From contig DOUU01000295.1 in the NCBI GenBank assembly GCA_003520425.1, forward strand, positions 7,397 through 14,967: a DNA stretch of 7,571 nt, in the 5' to 3' direction. Every line of letters begins with the position of its first letter. The stretch's first letter is position 1. A program made the translations under genes and the position numbers. The notes under the pieces are model-generated. The model had not been told where the DNA came from. It ran no database searches and was given only the letters and a program-made list of their open reading frames with translations. Below are positions 1 through 5,656 of this stretch, one piece after another. The DNA comes from Deltaproteobacteria bacterium (GTDB lineage: Bacteria > Myxococcota_A > UBA9160).

Positions 1-1
1 A

Positions 2-886
2 GCTCGCGCCCGACGCGAGGAGCGGAGCCAGAAGCGACGAGACGCCGAGGTGCGCCTCCGCGTCGCCGAGGAATCCCGACGCCAAGCGGAACAGGCGATC
101 GAGATCGCACGGTCCAAGAAGCCGGACGAGAAACTGGCCGCGGCGCTCGGTGGGGCGACCGAGCGTGCGCGCGTTCGCGCCGAGGCGCTCGCAGCCGCAC
201 AGGTCCGCCTCCAGACGGTAGACGCCGAACGCATCGAGCTGCGCGCCGAGGCGAGCCTCGAGGCCCTCGCCAAGCTGCGCGCAGAACTCGATGCCGCGCG
301 AACCGCATTCATCGCACTCTCCGGCGAGCTCGCCGGGCGAGGGGAGGCGGGGCTCCAGGAGAGGCTCGACGCCGCGCGCACACGCTACGAACGCCTCGCG
401 CGCGATGGCCGCGCGCTGCGTCGGCGGGCAGCGGCCGCGAGGCTCCTCTACGAGACCTTCCAGGTCGCGAGGGCACGTGCGCGGCAGGCCTACGCAGAAC
501 CGCTTCGCCGAAAGATCGAGGGTCTTGGCTCCCTCGTCTTCGGATCGGGGTTCCGCGTGGAGCTCGATGAGGAGCTGCGAGTCGCAACCCGGATCCTGGA
601 CGGCGTTCCCGTCCCCTTCGACGCGTTGTCCGGCGGCGCCCGCGAGCAGATCGGCCTTGTCGCGCGCCTTGCGTCCGCGATGTGCGCGGCCGACGAGGGC
701 GGCGTGCCGGTCGTTCTCGATGACGCGCTCGGATACACGGACCCCCTGCGCCTCGAAGCCATGGGCATCGTGCTCTCGCTGGCGGCGCGACTGTGCCAGA
801 TCATCGTGCTCACCTGCGTTCCCGATCGCTACCGCTTCGTGGCGGGCGCGCGGGTGGTGTCACTCGGCGAATCGCGCTCCGCTTGA
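2..886 (+). CDS. SMC/Rad50-like coiled-coil ATPase, C-terminal part (5' partial)
   Basis: The frame is open from the left edge of the window, so this is the C-terminal 294 residues of a longer protein; the GTG at 50 is probably internal. About the first 165 residues are rich in Ala, Arg and Glu with heptad-like spacing, as expected for a coiled coil. After that comes the C-terminal ATPase lobe: an ABC-type signature motif LSGGAREQ at about residues 209-216 (nt 626-649), then a Walker B strand with DD in VPVVLDDALG and a D-loop-like TDP (nt 707-742). The Walker A lobe would lie upstream, outside the window. Proteins of this type (SMC, RecN, Rad50/SbcC, YhaN-like) bind DNA and use ATP-driven head engagement in repair or chromosome maintenance. 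The exact subfamily cannot be fixed from this piece. The usual H-loop histidine position reads LTCVPDRY, with Val (nt 818-820). The stop overlaps the start of the next gene by one base. Confidence 0.85.
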   Translation, partial: ARARREERSQKRRDAEVRLRVAEESRRQAEQAIEIARSKKPDEKLAAALGGATERARVRAEALAAAQVRLQTVDAERIELRAEASLEALAKLRAELDAARTAFIALSGELAGRGEAGLQERLDAARTRYERLARDGRALRRRAAAARLLYETFQVARARARQAYAEPLRRKIEGLGSLVFGSGFRVELDEELRVATRILDGVPVPFDALSGGAREQIGLVARLASAMCAADEGGVPVVLDDALGYTDPLRLEAMGIVLSLAARLCQIIVLTCVPDRYRFVAGARVVSLGESRSA

Positions 887-1677
887 TGCCTTACCTCGAA
901 GGGCCGCTGCGGGCGGCCTTCGACGCCTGGCTCGAGGCCACACGCGGCCGCTACCTGCCACCGCTTACCTTCTCCGAAGTGCGCAAGGGCGTGCAGGCCC
1001 TCTCCTCGCTCTACGTCGAGCGGCGTTCGGGCGGCCGCATCGCGGCGCGTGCGGCTGCAGGCGAGGGCAAGCGCGCCGCATTCGCCACCTACTACGCTCC
1101 CCTCCACTTCCTGATGGCCCATCGAGCCCTCGCCGGACGCGCCGCCGAGGCTTTCTCGAGGGTCCGCGTCGTCCATGACCTCGGCTGCGGAACGGGCGCG
1201 GCGGGGGTCGCTGCCGCGACCTTGCTCTCGAGCCCGCCGACCTTCCACGGGATCGATCTTTCGAGCTGGGCCCTCGACGAGGCGATGCTCACGGCACACG
1301 CCTTCGGTCTGAAAGCGCGAACGCGCCGCGCAGCCCTGCCCGAGGCGCTCCCGCGGGCGGGCGCCGAGGACCTTCTGGTGCTGGGCTTTGTGGTGAACGA
1401 ACTCGACTCCGATCCCCGCGAACGCCTGCTGCGCGGGATCGAGACCGGGCTTACCCGCGGGGCCCGACTGCTCGTGCTGGAACCTCTGGCGCTCTCGGCC
1501 GCACCCTGGTGGCCGGCGTGGGCCGAGCGCCTGGCGCGACGGGGCGTCGAGGAGAGGACCCTGCGCTGCGCCCTCGAGCTTCCGGCCTTTGTTCACGAGA
1601 TGGACCGCGCATGCGGGCTCGATCACCGCGAGCTGCGCGCGCGCGTGCTCCTCGGCCCACTCGGGACGGGCGCCTAG
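886..1677 (+). CDS. class I SAM-dependent methyltransferase
   Basis: This encodes a 263-residue protein. The ATG at 886 is chosen because it shares its A with the TGA stop of the ATPase gene (TGATG), a typical coupled start; an upstream start at 793 in the same frame would overlap the ATPase gene by 94 bases. Motif I is VHDLGCGTGAAG (about residues 96-107), the glycine-rich SAM loop of Rossmann-fold methyltransferases. It is followed by an acidic motif II-like HGIDLS (121-126) and a post-motif strand VLGFVVNELD (165-174). A strand with LLVLEP lies near residues 195-200. The first 90 residues form a non-catalytic helical N-terminal region with TYYAPLHFLMAHRAL (68-82). That layout is faintly like the Rsm22 family of ribosomal-subunit-associated methyltransferases, but I cannot confirm it and the substrate is unknown. 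No clear Shine-Dalgarno precedes the start, which fits translational coupling. The last four bases overlap the opposing amidase gene. Confidence 0.82.
   Translation: MPYLEGPLRAAFDAWLEATRGRYLPPLTFSEVRKGVQALSSLYVERRSGGRIAARAAAGEGKRAAFATYYAPLHFLMAHRALAGRAAEAFSRVRVVHDLGCGTGAAGVAAATLLSSPPTFHGIDLSSWALDEAMLTAHAFGLKARTRRAALPEALPRAGAEDLLVLGFVVNELDSDPRERLLRGIETGLTRGARLLVLEPLALSAAPWWPAWAERLARRGVEERTLRCALELPAFVHEMDRACGLDHRELRARVLLGPLGTGA
1674..1677. other. CTAG palindrome containing the stop codons of two convergent genes
   Basis: The methyltransferase on the plus strand ends with TAG at 1675-1677. The amidase on the minus strand ends with TAG read from 1676 to 1674. Both stops therefore sit inside one 4-base palindrome. 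There is no intergenic space, and I see no GC-rich hairpin with a U-tract nearby that would act as a bidirectional terminator. Confidence 0.95.
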
Positions 1678-3188
1678 AGCGAGGTCCAATCCTCCGCCTG
1701 TTCAAACGCGAAGGCCGCGCGATAGAGCACAGGCTCGTCCCAGTGCCGACCCACGAGCATCATGCCCACCGGGAGCCCCTCGCTCATGCCGCAGGGCATG
1801 GAGAGCGCGGGGTGGTGCGTCACATCGAAGGGCTGTGTATTCGCGCTGTGCTCGAAGGCGCGCTGGATCATCTCCTCGCGGGAGGCTCCCCGTGCGGGCA
1901 GCGGCGTCGCCTTGATCGGTGTGGTCGGCATCAGCAAGAGATCGTGGTCCACAAGCCCGGTGTCGTAGGCGGCCCGCAGCCTGCGGCCGACATTCAACGC
2001 CTTCGCGTAGTAGTGCAGACCCGATTGTTGACGCGCGTGGACGCCGCAGAGCAGCGCAAGCTTCACGGGATCGGACAGTTCATTCGCACGGCGCCTCCAG
2101 CTCCGGTGGAAATCCATGTAGCTCGTGAGGTAGAGGTCCTCGCGCCCGAAGCCGAGACCGTCGCCGGACACCAGCATATGTTCGAGGCCCGCCAAGGCGA
2201 TCGCACTGCAGATCGAAGCTGCCGTCCGGTGCATGGGAATCGACACGGCCTCGACTTCGGCACCGAGCTTCGCGAAGAGCCCCGACGCGGCCCGGACCTT
2301 GGCGTCGACGTCCGGCTCGGAGTTGTCGTGCCCGAAGCCCTCGCGCACCACACCGATCCGCAGACCTTCAATGCCTCCTCCAAGGAGCTGCGAGTAGGGA
2401 TGCGTGAGCGGGGCCTTCTGCCGAGGGTCGTAGCCATCGGGGCCCGAGATCACCTCCAGCAAGAGTGCGTTGTCGCGCACCGAGCGCGTCATCGGCCCTG
2501 CGTGGTCCAGGGTGACCTCGAGGGGAACGATTCCCGTATACGGGACGAGGCCATGGGTGGGTTTTAGGCCGTAGATCCCGCAGAAAGAGGCGGGCATGCG
2601 GATGGAGCCGCCCTGGTCGCCCCCGATCGCCATGTCAGCCTCGCCCGCCGCCACGAGGGCTGCGCAGCCGGACGAGGAGCCACCCGCCGAGTAGCCGCGG
2701 CGGCGGGGATTGTGGACAACCCCCGTCGCATTGGTGTGGCTTCCCCCGGACATGCAAAGGCACTCGCAATGAGCCTTTCCGACGATCTCCCCTCCCGCGT
2801 CCAAGATGCGGGTCACGACCGTGGCATCGATCTCCGGTACGTACCCCTCGAGCGTGCGCGACCCGTTCATCATGGGGACACCGGCGAGGAAGACGTTGTC
2901 CTTGAGGACCACCGTCTTGCCGGAGAGCCGTCCGCGACCGCTGCCGCGCACGCGTGTCCTCACGTACCAGGCGTTGTACGGGTTGTCCTCGGGACCCGGC
3001 GCAACGACCGGCCCGCGCGGGTACTTGGGCGCGGGCAGCTCGTCCGCCATCGCGTCGAGCTCGGCGTAGACAAGGCTCATCGGGCCGAGCATCCGTTGCC
3101 AGAACGCGAGCTCTTCCTCCGCCGGCGTGAGACCGAGCTGCGCTGCAAGTCGCGCGAGTTCCTCGGCGCTCGGTGAGGTCACCTTCAT
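1674..3188 (-). CDS. amidase signature (AS) family amidase, nitrile-pathway type
   Basis: This 504-residue enzyme of the Ser-cisSer-Lys amidase class hydrolyses a carboxamide to the carboxylate and ammonia. The family's catalytic residues are visible: Lys96 in VVLKDN, the cis-Ser at 171 in GGSSSG and the nucleophile Ser195 in [12 protein letters not shown]. The spacings of 75 and 24 residues equal those of fatty acid amide hydrolase (K142, S217, S241). The GDQGGSIR form, the helical N-terminal segment with [10 protein letters not shown], the DNPYNAWYV stretch, and the late [14 protein letters not shown] and GLPVGMM segments closely resemble the Rhodococcus-type amidases that work with nitrile hydratase. 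The natural substrate is still uncertain. The ATG at 3188 is preferred over extensions further upstream because GGAGGGG lies 4-10 bases before it and it overlaps the GNAT stop as ATGA. It is the last gene of the minus-strand operon, and no nitrile hydratase or nitrilase gene is present in the window. Confidence 0.93.
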   Translation of the reverse strand: MKVTSPSAEELARLAAQLGLTPAEEELAFWQRMLGPMSLVYAELDAMADELPAPKYPRGPVVAPGPEDNPYNAWYVRTRVRGSGRGRLSGKTVVLKDNVFLAGVPMMNGSRTLEGYVPEIDATVVTRILDAGGEIVGKAHCECLCMSGGSHTNATGVVHNPRRRGYSAGGSSSGCAALVAAGEADMAIGGDQGGSIRMPASFCGIYGLKPTHGLVPYTGIVPLEVTLDHAGPMTRSVRDNALLLEVISGPDGYDPRQKAPLTHPYSQLLGGGIEGLRIGVVREGFGHDNSEPDVDAKVRAASGLFAKLGAEVEAVSIPMHRTAASICSAIALAGLEHMLVSGDGLGFGREDLYLTSYMDFHRSWRRRANELSDPVKLALLCGVHARQQSGLHYYAKALNVGRRLRAAYDTGLVDHDLLLMPTTPIKATPLPARGASREEMIQRAFEHSANTQPFDVTHHPALSMPCGMSEGLPVGMMLVGRHWDEPVLYRAAFAFEQAEDWTSL

Positions 3189-3640
3189 GTCGCCCCTCCG
3201 CCGGCGCCCGGCCGCAGCCGCTTTTGCAGCACGTAGTAGGTGTGGCCGGGCGGGTAGTCCCCGAGTCCCGCCACGACCTCGTAGCCCAGGCGCGGATACC
3301 AGCTCGCACCCTGGAAGCTGAAGGTCTCGAGGAACACGCCGACGCAACCTTGCTCGCGCGCCAGCTCCTCGGCACAGCGGAGCAGGCGCGCGCCGTGACC
3401 GCGCCGTCGGAGCGGCGCGTCGACCCACATCACCCGCACGTGGAGCCACGCTCCCCAGATGTCGCCCACGACCCCGCCGACCACGCAGTCGCTGCCGTCC
3501 CGCAGAAAAAACGCGACCGGCGTCCAGTCCCGTCTTCCCGTGACCTCGATGTTGTACTCGTCGATTCTGCGCTGAAGGCCTTGCGCGTGTGCGGAGTCGG
3601 CCGCTCGCTCCCGTTCGATCCTCAGCGCCTCCTCGCTCAC
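3185..3640 (-). CDS. GNAT family N-acetyltransferase
   Basis: This 151-residue protein has the size of a single GNAT domain. Such enzymes transfer an acetyl group from acetyl-CoA to an amine. Motif A is seen as the strand WLHVRVMWVDAPLRRRGHGARLL split across residues 65-87; R78-x-x-G81-x-G83 forms the pyrophosphate-binding loop. Motif B follows as ETFSFQGASWYPRLGYEVV (105-123), where the Tyr of the WYPRLGY segment is the usual late catalytic or structural Tyr region. The C-terminal PPGHTYYVLQKRL (130-142) is typical of one widespread uncharacterised GNAT subgroup. The start is GTG at 3640, in a GTGA overlap with the SCO stop. No Shine-Dalgarno is obvious, so translation probably depends on reinitiation. 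It overlaps the amidase start by 4 nt (ATGA). The acceptor substrate cannot be told from the sequence. Confidence 0.88.
   Translation of the reverse strand: MSEEALRIERERAADSAHAQGLQRRIDEYNIEVTGRRDWTPVAFFLRDGSDCVVGGVVGDIWGAWLHVRVMWVDAPLRRRGHGARLLRCAEELAREQGCVGVFLETFSFQGASWYPRLGYEVVAGLGDYPPGHTYYVLQKRLRPGAGGGAT
3193..3199 (-). promoter_or_regulatory. ribosome binding site of the amidase gene
   Basis: Read on the minus strand, GGAGGGG lies inside the end of the GNAT gene and ends 4 bases before the amidase ATG; its GGAGG core has a 6-base spacing. It supports ATG 3188 as the start and indicates that the amidase can be initiated on its own as well as by coupling. Confidence 0.7.
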
Positions 3641-4326
3641 CGGGATGCCGCAGTCTGGCGCCGGGCCGCCGACTCTTCCGCGAGCACGGTTTGCACATCG
3701 TTCAGCAGGATTTGCGGGGACAAGAAACTCGAACCATAGATGCCGCGCACGTCGCCGTGCGCGTCCACCAGAAACGCCTTGGTGAGATGCTGGATGAGGC
3801 CGAGCCTCTCTCCGCCCGAGCCCACCAGGCGCAGGACGTCCTGGCCGTAGTCCGCGAGGACCGGCTGCAGCTCCGCCTCGCTGCGCGCAGTGAGGAATCG
3901 CCAGTCGCTGCGCGGCCGCAGGTGCCGGCCCAGCTCCGCCATGCGCTCGGGCGTGTCGTTCGCGGGATCGAAGCTCACCGTCACAAGGCGCACGTGGCGC
4001 GCGAGCGTAGGCCTCGCAGCCAGAGCCTCATCCACGCGCTTCCACGTGGCGAGGGCGGCGGGACAAGCCGAGCCATCGGTGCAGTGCTGGTAGACGAACG
4101 ACACGAGCGCCACCTGCCCGGGGGCGAGTCCGAGGAGGCGAACCCGCGCACCATGGGAATCGAGGAGCTCGTAGTCCGCGACGTGCTGGATGGGCGGAAG
4201 CTCGTAGGTTCCAGGAGCAGGCGGAGTGAAAAGCGGGGTCTCCGCGTGGGCGCCCAAGGAGGCAGCGAGCAAGCCTGCGGAAACGAGGCCCAGGAAACCC
4301 CTTCTCCTGCGGCGGCTCTCCATCAT
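3637..4326 (-). CDS. SCO1/SenC family copper chaperone-like protein (MtoY-like), exported
   Basis: This 229-residue thioredoxin-fold protein belongs to the SCO family, whose members deliver copper to cuproenzymes outside the cytoplasm. Visible hallmarks are the strand VALVSFVYQHC, a cysteine pair C82 and C88, the conserved SFDPANDTPE segment (118-127), and the ligand histidine H180 before TKAFLVDAHG. The cysteines are separated by five residues (CTDGSAC) rather than the three of classical SCO1. The N-terminus has a run of arginines followed by RRGFLGLVSAGLLAASLGAHA. This is a twin-arginine-like signal (RRxFL) with likely cleavage after AHA near residue 28. Two adjacent ATGs (4326 and 4323) are possible starts. 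GAGG at 4334-4331 is 4 bases from the first and 7 from the second; the first gives an ATGA overlap and the second a TGATG overlap with the upstream gene. In known methanethiol oxidase loci a SCO1/SenC gene (mtoY) lies next to mtoX, and this pair matches that arrangement. Confidence 0.9.
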   Translation of the reverse strand: MMESRRRRRGFLGLVSAGLLAASLGAHAETPLFTPPAPGTYELPPIQHVADYELLDSHGARVRLLGLAPGQVALVSFVYQHCTDGSACPAALATWKRVDEALAARPTLARHVRLVTVSFDPANDTPERMAELGRHLRPRSDWRFLTARSEAELQPVLADYGQDVLRLVGSGGERLGLIQHLTKAFLVDAHGDVRGIYGSSFLSPQILLNDVQTVLAEESAARRQTAASR

Positions 4327-5645
4327 CCCCCCTCGGCCGCTTGCGGCACGTCCTGCGGGCTGGCCGGCGACGGGCGTGCCGCCACACGTCCGCGATAGAA
4401 GTCGATGCTCCCGAAATTCATCTGGTGCGGACGGCCGAGCTTTGCGGCCTTGAAGTCGATGGAGAAGACCGGAGTCAGGGTCTTCCCATCCCAGTTGAAC
4501 GCCTTGAGGAACTGCTCGTCCTCCGCGCCCGTCTTGTCCCAGTTGGCGAGGAGCGAGGAGGTGAAGTATACGCGCCTGCCATCCCAGGACTGCGAGACCA
4601 TGTTCACCTGGGAGCCGATCTTCTGCTCGAGCACGACGGTCGGAGTGCGCGGCTGCGACACGTCGAACACGCGCACCGTGCCGTCCATAAAGGAATCGAC
4701 GAACAAGAAGTGATCATCCGCGGAGAGGCTGATGTCCACGGGCAGCGGGACCTTCGAGGGATCGCCGATCGTCGCCACCTCCACAGCCTCGAAAGTGCCG
4801 TCGTCCTTGCGGAAGACCCCCCAGAGCTTGGAGGTGAGGGCGCTCGAAGAGAACGCAAAGTAGTGCTGCGGGGCCAGGGCCCAGCGGATCTCCAGCGGGG
4901 CGCCGGGCACCGTGAAGGTCTGCAAGGGCTTTCGCGCGTGGTAGTCCCACACGATCATCGTGTTCCCGAAGTGCTTCATCGCCTCCGCGTCGCCCATCAG
5001 ATCGGGCAGCTTCCGCATGTAGTTCGCGCGCCCCGCGAAAGACGAGGTGAGCATCCGGTTCAAGTTCGCGCTCACCCGCACGTCGTACCCGTAGGGCGCA
5101 GCCTCGGGCATCCAGATGGTCCGGACGAACCTGCCCTGGTTGCTGTACTCGACGAGCGCCGTCTTGCCGCCATTGTCCTTGGCGTTCGACAGGCCCGAGA
5201 TCAGCATGCGGCCTGGAATCGCGTAGAAGGTGTGGGGACCGACCACGCCGCCGCTGTCCTTCGTGAAGGTCGTGATCGTCTTCACAAGCTTCGGCTGGGC
5301 GGGGTCTGTGGCCACGTCGAACACGAAGATCAGGCTGTCGTCCAGGCCGCCCATCCACAGCTCACGGCGATCGTCCGTGAACCCGCCATGGTGCACCTCG
5401 TGCCGGCCCCCCACCGAGACGCTCGACACCACCTTGCCGTAGTCGGGCCGGGAGGGATTCGCTCCCACCGTGACCAGCTTGTCGGAGCCGTCTCCCATGC
5501 CCTCGACGCCCAAAGTGAAGACGTAGACGAAGTCCTCCTGGCCCGTGACCTTCGGGAGATAGGGCGACTGGCAAGGCTCGTCGGCCCGAGTCGGCACGGC
5601 GAAGCAGAAGAGGAGCGATGCGAGAAGAAGCAGTCTGTCTGCCAT
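4323..5645 (-). CDS. mtoX: SBP56 (selenium-binding protein) family, methanethiol oxidase (MtoX)-like, periplasmic
   Basis: This 440-residue protein has a Sec-type signal peptide: a hydrophobic stretch at residues 4-17 and likely cleavage after TRA near residue 21. The mature part has the repeated-blade pattern of SBP56/SELENBP1 proteins, and the length is close to bacterial MtoX. Family-typical segments include RHEVHHGGFTDD (81-92), GPHTFYAIPGRMLI (136-149), PGAPLEIRW (247-255), VDISLSADDHFLFVDSFMDG (303-322), QVNMVSQSWDGRRVYFTSS (346-364) and LGRPHQMNFGS (403-413). The histidines at about 82, 85, 86, 138 and 407 lie in the blocks most conserved in the family and are candidate copper ligands. 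Only one cysteine (C25) remains after processing. MtoX oxidises methanethiol with O2 to formaldehyde, H2S and H2O2 and is copper-dependent. The SCO gene directly downstream (ATGA overlap) fits copper loading. The last 20 or so residues are a Pro/Ala/Gly-rich tail. The function is inferred from family and context, and the natural substrate could differ. Confidence 0.9.
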   Translation of the reverse strand: MADRLLLLASLLFCFAVPTRADEPCQSPYLPKVTGQEDFVYVFTLGVEGMGDGSDKLVTVGANPSRPDYGKVVSSVSVGGRHEVHHGGFTDDRRELWMGGLDDSLIFVFDVATDPAQPKLVKTITTFTKDSGGVVGPHTFYAIPGRMLISGLSNAKDNGGKTALVEYSNQGRFVRTIWMPEAAPYGYDVRVSANLNRMLTSSFAGRANYMRKLPDLMGDAEAMKHFGNTMIVWDYHARKPLQTFTVPGAPLEIRWALAPQHYFAFSSSALTSKLWGVFRKDDGTFEAVEVATIGDPSKVPLPVDISLSADDHFLFVDSFMDGTVRVFDVSQPRTPTVVLEQKIGSQVNMVSQSWDGRRVYFTSSLLANWDKTGAEDEQFLKAFNWDGKTLTPVFSIDFKAAKLGRPHQMNFGSIDFYRGRVAARPSPASPQDVPQAAEGG

Positions 5646-5651
5646 GGCGGA

Positions 5652-5656
5652 CTCCT
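5652..5656 (-). promoter_or_regulatory. ribosome binding site of the MtoX-like gene
   Basis: AGGAG on the minus strand lies 6 bases before the ATG at 5645. It overlaps the TAG stop of the upstream WS/DGAT gene (TAGGAG), so ribosomes ending the acyltransferase finish on the next gene's binding site. Confidence 0.8.

Noticed and set aside
793..885. Upstream start for the methyltransferase at 793
   Set aside because: It would overlap the conserved C-terminus of the ATPase, and the added residues are Arg/Gly-rich shadow sequence. ATG 886 forms a TGATG coupling.
829..1689. Minus-strand open frame (286 codons) opposite the methyltransferase
   Set aside because: The plus-strand methyltransferase has the SAM motif and a coupled start; this frame has no motif and crosses the convergent junction.
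1509..2567. Plus-strand open frame (352 codons) opposite the amidase and overlapping the methyltransferase end
   Set aside because: It is a shadow of two well-supported genes, has no recognisable motif, and its composition is typical of an antisense high-GC frame.
3189..3698. Upstream extension of the amidase frame to 674 codons
   Set aside because: The extra N-terminal part is an out-of-frame reading of the GNAT gene. The ATG at 3188 has a strong Shine-Dalgarno and the protein then has the usual amidase length.
4323..5645. Possible selenocysteine in the selenium-binding-protein homologue
   Set aside because: The family name reflects historical selenium labelling. The frame has no internal TGA, and no selenocysteine insertion element is needed.
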